Part shown: positions 18,293-26,910 of the stretch, in pieces | How positions within the stretch are numbered: the stretch's first letter is position 1 | How the letters are laid out: each line of letters opens with the position of its first letter | Source: Aurantimonas sp. 22II-16-19i | Lineage (GTDB): Bacteria > Pseudomonadota > Alphaproteobacteria > Rhizobiales > Rhizobiaceae | NCBI RefSeq assembly: GCF_002088275.1 | Contig: NZ_AQQS01000012.1 | Location: 62,001 to 126,000, forward strand | Length of the DNA stretch: 64,000 nucleotides | Direction of reading: 5' to 3' | The notes under the pieces: model-generated | The model's database searches: none | What the model was told of the DNA's origin: nothing | What the model saw: only the letters and a program-made list of their open reading frames with translations | Translations under genes and position numbers: made by a program

Positions 18293-19501
18293 ATGATACC
18301 ATTTTTGCGCGCAGCCTTCCTGGCTCTGCTCTATCTTCTTGGACTGTCGCCTGCGCTCGCGGCGGAGCAAGAACCGGTGCAGTTGAGCCCGGGTATCAAG
18401 TATGAATTTCTGGCGCTGTGGGACGGCGACCGACTGAACAAGATCCTGAAGACGGACACCCCGGCGTTTTCCGGGATCGACGTCGCCTACACGCCGGCGC
18501 GCAACGGAGTGCGACTGTACCGGATCACCTACGACTCGGTGATTCCGGAAATGGGCAACAAGCCGACCGTGACCTCGGGCCTGCTCGCCGTGCCGGACAC
18601 GGGCGGCACGTCGTTTCCGACGGTCTCCTACCAGCACGGCACCGTCTATGGCCGCCAGGAAGTCCCGTCCTTCGCCGACCAGTCGCCCGAGACCCAGCTG
18701 ATGATCGCGCAGTTCGCGGGCCAGGGCTACATGGTGATCGGCGCCGACTATTTCGGCCTCGGCATCTCGACCGAGCCTGAGGGCTACATGGTCAAGGGGA
18801 GCCATCAGCAGGCGACCTACGACCTCTTGATGGCGAGCCGGGCCGTCATGGCCGACATGAAACTGTCGAGCGACAAGCTGTTTCTCGCCGGCTGGTCCCA
18901 GGGCGGTTTCGTGACCATGGCCATGCTCGAGAAGCTCGAGGCCGTCGGCATCAAGGTCGATGCTGCGGCGACGGCGAGCGCTCCCCTCGACGTCTATGCG
19001 CTGATGGAAGGCTTCCTCGTCTTTCCGCGCAAGTTCGATGCCGTCTGGCTCAACAGCATCATGATCCTCTCGTCCTTTGCCTATGAGAACTATTACGGCG
19101 TGCCGGGCCTCGCCCGCTCGCTGTTGACGGACGAGTATTACGACATCGCCAAGAAGGCCTACGACCGGCAGCCGTTCAATCCCGCCGACATCACGAGCGA
19201 CCTGCACAAGCTGATCCGGCCGGAATATTTCGATCCTCTGTATTTCGCCAATTCCGCCTTCGGCAAGCTGATCATCGGCGCGCAGTCCTATCGCTGGCTG
19301 ATCAAGTCGCCGGTGCGCAACTACTACGGCGAAACCGACGAGGCGATCACCACCGGCGTCGGCCGCATGGCCATGACCTACGCCCAGTCGATGGGATCGG
19401 GGAACACCAATGTCGAAGCCGTCTCGACGGGGCCGACCACCCATCGCGGCACCTTCGCAACGGCCGTGCCGCAGTGGAAGATCTGGTTCGACAGCAAATG
19501 A
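18293..19501 (+). CDS. Secreted alpha/beta hydrolase (secretory-lipase-like)
   Basis: 402 residues with a signal peptide (MIPFLRAAFLALLYLLGLSPALAA). The alpha/beta-hydrolase fold shows the oxyanion turn YQHGTVYG (114-120), the strand DYFGLGIST and the nucleophile elbow GWSQGG at 200-205 (Ser202). A C-terminal candidate histidine is His384 in PTTHRGTF. The YQHGT ... GADYFGLG ... GWSQGG spacing resembles secretory lipases and related exported esterases. Expected location is periplasm or medium. The start ATG at 18293 follows AGGAATTGG. The gene stands alone between two long non-coding gaps, and its base composition is slightly less GC-rich than the neighbours', which suggests accessory status. 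Substrate unknown. Confidence 0.88.
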   Translation: MIPFLRAAFLALLYLLGLSPALAAEQEPVQLSPGIKYEFLALWDGDRLNKILKTDTPAFSGIDVAYTPARNGVRLYRITYDSVIPEMGNKPTVTSGLLAVPDTGGTSFPTVSYQHGTVYGRQEVPSFADQSPETQLMIAQFAGQGYMVIGADYFGLGISTEPEGYMVKGSHQQATYDLLMASRAVMADMKLSSDKLFLAGWSQGGFVTMAMLEKLEAVGIKVDAAATASAPLDVYALMEGFLVFPRKFDAVWLNSIMILSSFAYENYYGVPGLARSLLTDEYYDIAKKAYDRQPFNPADITSDLHKLIRPEYFDPLYFANSAFGKLIIGAQSYRWLIKSPVRNYYGETDEAITTGVGRMAMTYAQSMGSGNTNVEAVSTGPTTHRGTFATAVPQWKIWFDSK

Positions 19502-20341
19502 CCCTGGCTCTGCCGAGGACCAGGAACGGCAGAGGCACCTGAGACACTGACCAGGAAGTCACCGAGCGATATCGTCAGCTTGCAGGTCTCTCCCGTCGCG
19601 GCGGCAGAGGGGCGACGCAGCCAGGACGGTATCGCTCGACTTGCGTTCGGTCTGATGGCCGGCACCTGAAACGCCATGCCATAGGTGAACGAGCGGCGCG
19701 GGTGGGCAGGGGGCTCGGCCGACACGGGCAAACATCGCGCCCCAAGCCGAGGGGAAGCTGGAAACCCGGCTGCGTCACGAGCCGGCACCGATGGCCGGAC
19801 CGCCACCGTCCGTCCGTCCGCCCTGAAGGGGCGATCCCGCCTGTCTGTGAAGGGCGGAGGGCCGAGGTGATGGACCCTGTCTACCCGATGAAGACCCCCA
19901 TCGGCGGCAAGACCAGGAACGACCGCATCCATCTCCGCGCGGCCTCAATGGGCTCGGGCGCGAACTTGCCGTCGGACCTTCGCTGAACATTCGGCGCTGC
20001 CGCCAGGCGATCGTCATGGGCAGGAGTGGCGACCGGTGATCCGACCGTTCAAGTCCGTGTCCGCCCGATATCCCCTCGCGCCCGAGGCGCCGACGCAGCC
20101 GACTTCGCGCGGATGTGAACGCGGCGAAACGGATTTTGCTCGCGGCGATGCTGCGGCCGGCTGCTCGCAGTGCCCTTTGTGGTTTGCGGCAAGCGCCTGA
20201 GAGCAAAGTCGAATCGTCGCCAGGGGGACGGCTCGCCTGGGCCGACCGGAGGCTGCGAATCATCGAGGAACCGCAACGTAATAAAAGCCGCACTCACTTC
20301 GAAGTACGAGGAAGAAATCGACTAGTACAGGTGAGGGCGCC
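19502..20341. other. Gene-free 840-base gap
   Basis: The longest non-coding stretch of the window. No ORF on either strand has recognisable protein features, and no RNA gene is apparent. Composition is GC-rich with scattered short inverted and direct words. It could be a decayed gene or an insertion scar. The final 60 bases (AACCGCAACGTAATAAAAG) are AT-richer and likely carry the promoter of the AraC gene at 20342. Confidence 0.55.
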
Positions 20342-21257
20342 ATGCGTGGCACCGCTTTCGACGACACCCCCGATCAAGTATCCGACATCGCAGAGAACCA
20401 TCCGCAGATCGAGGGAGCAGGACTCTTCGGGATCGAGGAACGCTGGAGCATGCCGGTCGGAATCTGGCGTGCTCGGCGGGGCTTCGATGTCCGCTACCGC
20501 CCGCATGACCACGCGACATTGAGCTTCGTGCGGTCCGGAGGTCCCGTGGAGCGCCTCGACGGCCGCTTCGCTGGACGACGCGGCGGTGCCCATCCGGACA
20601 GTTTCATGCTTTATCCCGGCGGCGAGACGCGGCGATACAAGGCCGAAGGATCGGTCTCGATCTGCCAGATATACTTCAAGGCAGAGTTCGTCGCGGCGAT
20701 CTTCGAAGAAAATACTGACGTCTCGTCGGCGGGACTGGAACTGCGCGACGACCGGATCCTGACACAGGATGCCCAGCTCCGCAGGATGGTCGACTTCTAT
20801 GTCGACCGCGCACGAGACGGGACGGAACCACCGTCTCTGCTGGAGGCGCAGAGCCACAGCACGCTGCTGACGATCCATCTTCTGCGTCACCATTCCAACC
20901 GGACGGTTGCTTCCCGATCGGCTCGCATGGGGCTGGCGCCGAAGGCCTTGCAACGTGTCCTGGAGTTCATCGAGGCCCATCTTGCCGAGGACGTGTCGCT
21001 CGCGCGTCTGGCCGGCATCGCGGGCCTCTCGCCCCGCTATTTTTTGCACGGCCTTCCGCCAGTCCACGGGGCTTCCACCGCATCGATACGTCATGAGGCT
21101 CCGCATCGAGAGGTCGAAGACGCTCCTGCTCCGCGGCGAGCGGCTGGCGGACGTGGCCCTGATGTGTGGCTTCAGCTCCCAGCAGCATTTCACGTCGAGC
21201 TTCCGCCAGGCGACGCACCTGTCTCCCGGCGCCTGGTTGAAAATCTCGAAGAGCTGA
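20342..21257 (+). pseudogene. AraC-family transcriptional regulator with a frameshift in the DNA-binding domain
   Basis: The N-terminal cupin-like ligand-binding part reads normally (MRGTAFDDTPD..., PHDHATLSFV, DSFMLYPGG). The HTH begins correctly (LEFIEAHLAEDVSLARLAGIAGLSPRYF pattern), then loses frame at a T6 run at 21040-21045. In the +1 frame the rest of a standard AraC domain follows at once: AFRQSTGLPPHRYVMRLRIE, ...ADVALMCGFSSQQHFTSSFR, ending KISKS at 21257. Removing one T restores a full 304-residue regulator. Unshifted, translation runs to 21301 with an unrelated tail and no second HTH. Either a recent pseudogene, a sequencing error, or a slippage-dependent gene. The intact form would probably control the secreted-protein gene just downstream. 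Confidence 0.88.
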
Positions 21258-21380
21258 TCTGCGACGGCCCGTCGAACGAAACTGTAAAGGACCGGAACTA
21301 ATCGGAATACCGGGATGGTGGAACGGCTTACCCAGTGGGCGCGCAAAGTGGCGCGTCATCCTAACCTGGGTAAGACCGAC

Positions 21381-22607
21381 ATGACGTTCAAACGAGACGG
21401 TAGACAGAGCAGCGGCCTCCTCGCCCTCGCAATGGTTGGAGCGAGTTTCCTGGTTCACGATGCAGCGGCTGAGGTGATCAATCGCGGCGTTGAAGGCAAG
21501 CCGCTGCACGAGGCGCGGCCCGCGCCCCAATCGATCTTTCCGGACCATCACATCGTCGTCGCGCAGCCATCGCCCTCGGAGGTCAATCCCTCGTTCCTCG
21601 GTCCGGTGCTTCTGATGAAGTCGGCGATCGTCGATCTCGAAGCGGGAACCGTGACCTTGCCGCTCCGCCAGGGCAAGCTCGCCTCGGGCGAGGCGGTCTG
21701 GTCGATCCTCACCGATGTGACGGACGAGAACCTCGCCAATCTCCACGGCATCAACTACTCGGCCAAGCTCGCCTATGGGGTCACCGGCAAGGCGTCGCGC
21801 AAGGGCCGGTTCGAGAAAGACGGCACCTTCACCTTCGAGACCGGCAAGATCGACTTCTCGCCCGTCCACAGCGTGACGCCGGGCGAGGCGCCGAACTTCT
21901 TTCCGCCGACGGCGTTCCAGCCGGGTTCGGTCGGCGACGCCGACTACTCGCCGCTGGTGGCGCTCGACAATGCCAAGAACGCCGTCTTCAACATGCCGAT
22001 GGTGGCCTTCGACGTCTCCGCCGAAGAACTCGACGCGATGTGCGACGGCAATCCCGACTACACCAAGGTCCATGACAAGGTGCTGAAGATCTGTCCGCGC
22101 GACGGGACCGTGACGCTGCAGATGACGCTCGGCTACACCTTCGGCAAGCCGATCTTCTACATCTCGACCGAGGCGAACCACCCGCTCATCGCCACTCTCG
22201 AGGCGGCGACGCTGGCGCCGGCGACGAGCGACCTGCCTTTCGCGCTGGAGGACGCAGCGCCCGGCGAGTCGGCCGAACGCATCTATGCCATCGCCAACGG
22301 TCCGACCGGCATCGACAACCCGTTCCGCCAGGGCGTCAACAGCGCGCTGTCGGACGAGGGGAGCCACGGGCCGCTGAACGTTCTCGGCGGGATTCCGACG
22401 ATCAATCTCGACTACAGCCCGATGTGGCGACTGTTTCCGGTGAAATGGACCGACGCCGCCATCGAGAAGGGCTATCGGACGAAGATGACCGATGCGATCG
22501 CCATCGAGGATGCCGGCGCCAAGGGCATCATCGAGAGCCTCGAGGGCGGGCCGCCGAAGGCCGTGGGCTTCCTCGTCAACTGCCCCGTCGTCTACCGGGT
22601 GAATTGA
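21381..22607 (+). CDS. Secreted protein of unknown function (408 residues)
   Basis: A signal peptide follows a basic start (MTFKRDGRQ...GLLALAMVGASFLVHDAAA). The mature part of about 380 residues has no membrane helices and no domain I recognise. Two cysteines at the centre (AMCDGNPDY and KICPRDG) could form a disulfide, and a third lies near the C-terminus (VNCPVVYRVN). Sequence has beta-rich character with blocks such as EAVWSILTDVTDENLA, LGYTFGKPIFYISTEANHPL and YAIANGPTGIDNP. Start ATG 21381 was chosen for the signal peptide; ATG 21315 is in frame but would bury it. It sits 123 bases after the AraC regulator, its likely controller. Function not inferable. Confidence 0.75.
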   Translation: MTFKRDGRQSSGLLALAMVGASFLVHDAAAEVINRGVEGKPLHEARPAPQSIFPDHHIVVAQPSPSEVNPSFLGPVLLMKSAIVDLEAGTVTLPLRQGKLASGEAVWSILTDVTDENLANLHGINYSAKLAYGVTGKASRKGRFEKDGTFTFETGKIDFSPVHSVTPGEAPNFFPPTAFQPGSVGDADYSPLVALDNAKNAVFNMPMVAFDVSAEELDAMCDGNPDYTKVHDKVLKICPRDGTVTLQMTLGYTFGKPIFYISTEANHPLIATLEAATLAPATSDLPFALEDAAPGESAERIYAIANGPTGIDNPFRQGVNSALSDEGSHGPLNVLGGIPTINLDYSPMWRLFPVKWTDAAIEKGYRTKMTDAIAIEDAGAKGIIESLEGGPPKAVGFLVNCPVVYRVN

Positions 22608-22813
22608 TCCATCGGCAGGAGCGCGGCGTAACGCCTTGCGCATCCTGCCGCCGCCAGAGCTCGGTTCACGGCCGCCCGGGCGGCCGTGACATCGTCGGCG
22701 ATCGTCCGGCGTCAGCGCCGTTCCTCATCCCTGCGGGAAAGAGGCGCACCGCCGGTGGAGGATCGACACGGCCCCATTCCCGTCATCCGAACGAACTTCA
22801 GAGGACTTGCCCG

Positions 22814-23266
22814 ATGTTGAAACGACTCCGCACCCTTGTTCTTCTGGGCGCCGGCCTTGCGACAGCGCTTCCGTCAACCGCCGGGGCGGAAAGCGTCGAT
22901 CTGATGGTCGGTGATCCGTCCGGCCGGAACGTGACATTCACGTTCGAGCGAGATGCGAAGCGAAAGCCGGTGTCGCTCACCATCACGACGAACCGGCTCG
23001 GCAACCCCGGCGCCAAACTCTCCATATGGATCGACAGCAACCCGGCCCCTCTCCTGTCCCACATCCTGACAGCGCAGGATTGCAAATACTCGGACGCGGG
23101 CTCGGCCTGCCGGCTTTCGATCGACGGGAAGAGCGACGCCTATCGCGAGTTCCGGTTGTCGTTCGAGCGCGGACTGACGGCCCATGTGGAAGTTCAGAAC
23201 GCCAATGTGATGGAGATGCGGGAGGATGTTTCGCTGGTCGGCTTCCGCAAAAGGTATCGCCCCTGA
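22814..23266 (+). CDS. Small secreted protein of unknown function (150 residues)
   Basis: Begins MLKRLRTLVLLGAGLATALPSTAGA, a clear signal peptide, so the mature part of about 125 residues is periplasmic or exported. It contains one probable disulfide pair (DCKYSDAGSAC) and a beta-sandwich-like alternation (VTFTFERDAKRKPVSLTITTN, YREFRLSFERGLTAHVEVQN). The style resembles invasion-associated-locus-B-like small periplasmic proteins, but I cannot confirm it. It follows the 408-residue secreted protein by 206 bases and could share its regulation. Confidence 0.75.
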   Translation: MLKRLRTLVLLGAGLATALPSTAGAESVDLMVGDPSGRNVTFTFERDAKRKPVSLTITTNRLGNPGAKLSIWIDSNPAPLLSHILTAQDCKYSDAGSACRLSIDGKSDAYREFRLSFERGLTAHVEVQNANVMEMREDVSLVGFRKRYRP

Positions 23267-23306
23267 CGATTGACCTCCTGACACCTCCAGTCGCCGGTGC
23301 GTCGAA

Positions 23307-23326
23307 AGCCCCGCCGAAGAGGGGCT
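23307..23326 (-). terminator. Possible bidirectional terminator between the small secreted protein and guaA
   Basis: AGCCCC and GGGGCT pair around an eight-base loop. On the minus strand the hairpin is followed by TTTCG. It lies about 40 bases after the + strand stop and about 120 bases after the guaA stop. Short stem, so weak support. Confidence 0.4.
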
Positions 23327-23443
23327 GCGCTCCGGCGTGCTTCATGCTTCAGGCAAGGTGAACGGCACCGGGTTTCCTGAAGGCGCAGCGTGGCGCATCT
23401 CCGGGTACCCGCGGGTGGGCATGAACCACCGGATGGGTCTGAA

Positions 23444-25000
23444 TCATTCCCACTCGATCGTCCCCGGGGGCTTGCTCGTCACGTCGTAGACGACGCGGTT
23501 GATGCCCTTGACCTCGTTGATGATCCGCGTCGCGGTGGTGCCGAGGAATTCCATGTCGAAGGAGTAGAAGTCGGCCGTCATGCCGTCGACGGACGTCACG
23601 GCCCGGAGCGCGCAGACGAACTCGTAGGTCCGCCCGTCGCCCATCACGCCGACGGTCTGGACGGGGAGGAGCACGGCGAAGGCCTGCCAGATGGCGTCGT
23701 AGAGGCCGGCCTTGCGGATCTCGTCGAGATAGATCGCGTCGGCCTCGCGCAGGATCCGCAGCTTCTCGCGGGTCACGCCGCCGGGGCAGCGGATGGCAAG
23801 GCCCGGGCCGGGGAAGGGCTGGCGGCCGATGAAATGCTCCGGCAGGCCGAGTTCCTTGCCGAGGATGCGCACCTCGTCCTTGAACAATTCGCGCAGCGGC
23901 TCGACGAGCTGCATGTTCATGCGCTCGGGCAGCCCGCCGACATTGTGGTGCGACTTGATCGTCACCGACGGTCCGCCGGTGAACGACACCGATTCGATGA
24001 CGTCGGGATAGAGCGTTCCCTGGGCGAGGAAGTCCGCCCCGCCCAGCTTCTTCGCCTCGGCCTCGAAGGTCTCGACGAACAGCCGGCCGATGGTCTTGCG
24101 CTTGACCTCGGGGTCGAGCTCGCCCTCCAGCGCGTTGAGGAACAGGTCCTGCGCCTGAACATGGACGAGGGGGATGTTGTAGTGGTCGCGGAACATCGTC
24201 ACCACCTCCTCGGCCTCGTTCATCCTGAGAAGGCCGTGGTCGACGAAGATGCAGGTGAGCTGGTCGCCGATCGCCTCGTGGATGAGGACCGCCGCGACGG
24301 AGGAATCGACGCCGCCGGAGAGGCCGCAGATCACCTTGCCGTCGCCGACCTTCCTGCGGATCTCCTCGACCGCCTGCTCGCGGAAGGCGGCCATGGTCCA
24401 GTCGCCGGTCAGGCCGGCGACGCGGTGGACGAAGTTCGACAGGAGCCTGCCGCCATCCGGCGTGTGGACGACTTCGGGATGGAACATGATGCCGTACATG
24501 CGCCGGTCCTCGTCGCCGAAGACGGCATAGGGCGCACCGGGCGAGCGGGCGAAGATCTCGAAGCCCTCGGGCATGTCGATCACCCGGTCGCCATGGCTCA
24601 TCCAGACCTGGTGGCGCGTGCCCTCGGGCCAGATTCCGTCGAACAGCGCGCAGTTCTTCTCGATCTCGAGGAAGGCGCGGCCGTATTCGCGATGGGTCGA
24701 GGGCTCGGCCTTGCCGCCGAGCTGCACGCACATGGTCATCTGGCCGTAGCAGATGCCGAGGACGGGGATGCCGGCCTCGAAGATCGCCTGCGGCGCCCGC
24801 GGCGCGCCGATGTCGCCGGTGGAGGCCGGCGAGCCGGAGAGGATCACCGCCTTCGGCTTCAGGCGGTGGAAGCCTTCTTCGGCCGACTGGAACGGCACGA
24901 TCTCGGAATAGACGCCGGCTTCGCGCACACGTCGCGCAATCAACTGCGTGACCTGTGAGCCGAAGTCGATGATGAGGACGGTGTCGGGGTGCGCTGTCAT
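23444..25000 (-). CDS. guaA: GMP synthase (glutamine-hydrolysing)
   Basis: Converts XMP + ATP + glutamine to GMP, the last step of guanine nucleotide synthesis. 518 residues. The N-terminal class I glutamine amidotransferase has Cys84 in GICYGQM and His/Glu in MFHPEVVHT; the ATP-pyrophosphatase P-loop SGGVDSS is at 228-234. The dimerisation domain ends in the family's invariant-style KPPGTIEWE. The start ATG at 25000 opens the family's usual [15 protein letters not shown] strand. Monocistronic here. Confidence 0.98.
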   Translation of the reverse strand: MTAHPDTVLIIDFGSQVTQLIARRVREAGVYSEIVPFQSAEEGFHRLKPKAVILSGSPASTGDIGAPRAPQAIFEAGIPVLGICYGQMTMCVQLGGKAEPSTHREYGRAFLEIEKNCALFDGIWPEGTRHQVWMSHGDRVIDMPEGFEIFARSPGAPYAVFGDEDRRMYGIMFHPEVVHTPDGGRLLSNFVHRVAGLTGDWTMAAFREQAVEEIRRKVGDGKVICGLSGGVDSSVAAVLIHEAIGDQLTCIFVDHGLLRMNEAEEVVTMFRDHYNIPLVHVQAQDLFLNALEGELDPEVKRKTIGRLFVETFEAEAKKLGGADFLAQGTLYPDVIESVSFTGGPSVTIKSHHNVGGLPERMNMQLVEPLRELFKDEVRILGKELGLPEHFIGRQPFPGPGLAIRCPGGVTREKLRILREADAIYLDEIRKAGLYDAIWQAFAVLLPVQTVGVMGDGRTYEFVCALRAVTSVDGMTADFYSFDMEFLGTTATRIINEVKGINRVVYDVTSKPPGTIEWE

Positions 25001-25171
25001 GGCGAGGCTTTAGGCAAGGCGGACGCGATTGTCCAGAAGGCGGACGGAGCATTCGTCGCCAACCGGCCGCCATCGCTAGCCGGCTGGTGAATCTTGCGCC
25101 GGACCGGCGGGAACGCGCCGCGTCGGATCTCATTGAACCGCCGCGGCATTCAGCCGCCACGGAGCGAAGAC

Positions 25172-25660
25172 ATGAGCGTCAAGAGTCTCGACGATCTCTT
25201 TCTGCACACGCTGAAAGACGTCTACTATGCCGAAAAGCAGATCGTCAAAGCCCTGCCGAAGATGGCCAAGAAGGCCGGCTCGCCGGATCTGAAGGCGGCC
25301 TTCGAGCAGCATCTCGAGGAAACCAAGGGCCACGTGACCAGCCTCGAGAGCGTCTTCGAGGCGATCGGCAAGAAGCCCTCGACGGTGAAGTGCGACGCCA
25401 TCGTCGGCATCCTGCACGAGGCGACCGAGCTGATGGACGAGGTCGAGGACCCCGACACCCTCGACGCGGCGATGCTGGCCGCGGCCCAGGCCGTCGAGCA
25501 TTACGAGATCGCCCGTTACGGCACCCTCATCGCCTGGGCCGGCACGCTCGGCCACAAGGACGCGGTGAAGACGCTGGAGGCGACCCTCGCCGAGGAGAAG
25601 TCCACCGACGAGAAGCTGTCGAAGCTCGGCAGCAGCAAGGTCAACAAGAAGGCGGCGTAA
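25172..25660 (+). CDS. Ferritin-like DUF892 (YciE-type) protein
   Basis: 162 residues of the YciE/DUF892 family, a four-helix ferritin-like bundle linked to stress responses in enterobacteria. Typical elements are the start LDDLFLHTLKDVYYAEKQIVKALPKM, HLEETKGHV, CDAIVGILHEA and AVEHYEIARYGTL, carrying Glu/His positions that can bind a di-metal centre. The C-terminus is lysine-rich. The start ATG at 25172 follows GGAGCGAAGAC. It is divergent from guaA with 171 bases between, and convergent with mtnN. Confidence 0.93.
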   Translation: MSVKSLDDLFLHTLKDVYYAEKQIVKALPKMAKKAGSPDLKAAFEQHLEETKGHVTSLESVFEAIGKKPSTVKCDAIVGILHEATELMDEVEDPDTLDAAMLAAAQAVEHYEIARYGTLIAWAGTLGHKDAVKTLEATLAEEKSTDEKLSKLGSSKVNKKAA

Positions 25661-25672
25661 GGCCTTCGGGCA

Positions 25673-25705
25673 GGGCGGCGACGCATCCTTCCGCGTCGGC
25701 CGCCC
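25673..25705 (+). terminator. Hairpin after the DUF892 gene
   Basis: GGGCGGCGACGC pairs with GCGTCGGCCGCCC with one bulged base around an eight-base loop, 12 bases after the stop. The tail is GGGTT, so T-tract support is poor. It may serve both convergent genes. Confidence 0.5.
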
Positions 25706-25759
25706 GGGTTCGGTCCATCGCGAGGATCGGACCGGGTGCCCTCTGCCACGCCCCCGGCG

Positions 25760-26431
25760 TCAGCGGTCCGGGGCGGCGAGGAGGCCCGCGCCGATGGCGA
25801 CTTCCAGTCGGTCGATGGCATCGGCCAGCTTCGCGTCGATCACATGCAGCAGCGTCGCCCAGTCGTCGTAGTGGTGGAGCTCGGCGGCGCCGTCGGAGAT
25901 CCCCCGCAGGCCGACCAGCGGCACGGCGAAGCGCTGGCAGGCCCTCAGCACCGCGAAGGTCTCCATGTCGACCATGTCGGCGTCGATCCGGTCGTAGCCC
26001 GCGCCCGTCACGATGTCGGAGCCGGTGGACAGTCGGGCCGCCGGCACGCTCGGGACCGGCGTCGGCAGCGGCGTTTCCACCGGATGGTCGAGGAAGGGCG
26101 TGACGCCCCTGGCAAAGCCGAGCGGCGAGGCGTCGATGTCGCGCCAGGAGACCGAGGCGACCTGATAGACCTCGCCCTGTTCCAGGAGCCGCGATCCCGC
26201 CGAGCCCAGCGAGACGACGAGGTCGGGGAAGTGCCCGGCCAGCTGCAGCGCATGCAGCGCGACGCCGGTTCCGAGCGCCGCCTCGATCGGGCCGACGCCG
26301 GTCATCAGCGGCCGGATCCGGGCCTTGAGCTTCTCGCCATATTCGGCCCTCGCCGCCATGACGAAGAGGACGCGCCGGCCCGAAAGGGTTTCCAGCGAGC
26401 AGTCGAGCTTTGCGGGGTCGAAGTCGGTCAT
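25760..26431 (-). CDS. 5'-methylthioadenosine/S-adenosylhomocysteine nucleosidase family protein
   Basis: Hydrolyses the glycosidic bond of MTA and/or S-adenosylhomocysteine, feeding methionine and adenine salvage. 223 residues, phosphorylase/nucleosidase fold. Key pieces: TGVGPIEAAL, VVSLGSAGS, ADMVDMETFAVLRAC (substrate-binding Met-Glu) and the catalytic-Asp motif RGISDGAAE. I chose ATG 26431 (MTDFDPAKLDCS); the frame is open upstream but there overlaps the tspO-like gene antisense to its reading. No strong ribosome binding site is seen. Lies 29 bases after tspO on the same strand, so it may be the last gene of rsmB-tspO-mtnN. Confidence 0.88.
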   Translation of the reverse strand: MTDFDPAKLDCSLETLSGRRVLFVMAARAEYGEKLKARIRPLMTGVGPIEAALGTGVALHALQLAGHFPDLVVSLGSAGSRLLEQGEVYQVASVSWRDIDASPLGFARGVTPFLDHPVETPLPTPVPSVPAARLSTGSDIVTGAGYDRIDADMVDMETFAVLRACQRFAVPLVGLRGISDGAAELHHYDDWATLLHVIDAKLADAIDRLEVAIGAGLLAAPDR

Positions 26432-26460
26432 CGCGGATCCAGACGGGACGGGTTCACCCG

Positions 26461-26910
26461 TCAGTTCAACCACCAGAGCGCCGCGTTGAGAAGAGCCGCA
26501 TAGGCGACCCAGGCGAGATAGGGCAGAAACAAGAGCGCCGCGGTGCGCTCCGCCCGCCACGTCGCGGCGATGAAGGCCCCGATCGCAGCGGCCAGGGCGA
26601 GGATGACCAAAAGGCCGAGCCCCAGGAGATGCGCCGTGAAGAAGATCGGCGGCCAGACGAAGTTCAGCGCCAGCTGCCCCCACCAGAGCTTCTGGGGAGC
26701 GCCGAGCCCGGCCCGCCAGACGCGCCAGCCGGCGATGCCGATCAGCACGTAGAGGGTTCCCCAGACCGGGCCGAACACCCAGTCCGGCGGGTTGAAGACG
26801 GGCTTGGCGAGATCGGCATACCAGCCGCCGGTCTCGACGGAGAGACCGATCAGCGCCCCGCCGCCGACGGTGAGGAGCAGGAACAGCGGCAGGGCCACGT
26901 AGCGCGTCAT
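26461..26910 (-). CDS. tspO: TspO/MBR-family tryptophan-rich sensory protein
   Basis: 149-residue outer/inner membrane protein with five helices and the family's Trp-rich pattern: LAKPVFNPPDWVFGPVWGTLY, LWWGQLALNFVWPPIFF and LPYLAWVAYAALLNAALWWLN. Bacterial TspO binds porphyrins and modulates tetrapyrrole or stress responses in alphaproteobacteria. Its ATG at 26910 overlaps the rsmB stop by four bases (ATGA), so translation is coupled to rsmB. Confidence 0.95.
   Translation of the reverse strand: MTRYVALPLFLLLTVGGGALIGLSVETGGWYADLAKPVFNPPDWVFGPVWGTLYVLIGIAGWRVWRAGLGAPQKLWWGQLALNFVWPPIFFTAHLLGLGLLVILALAAAIGAFIAATWRAERTAALLFLPYLAWVAYAALLNAALWWLN

Noticed and set aside
19378-20293. Minus-strand frames in the 840-base gap
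   Set aside because: Arg/Ser-rich translations, no ribosome binding site, no family match; one overlaps the hydrolase 3' end.
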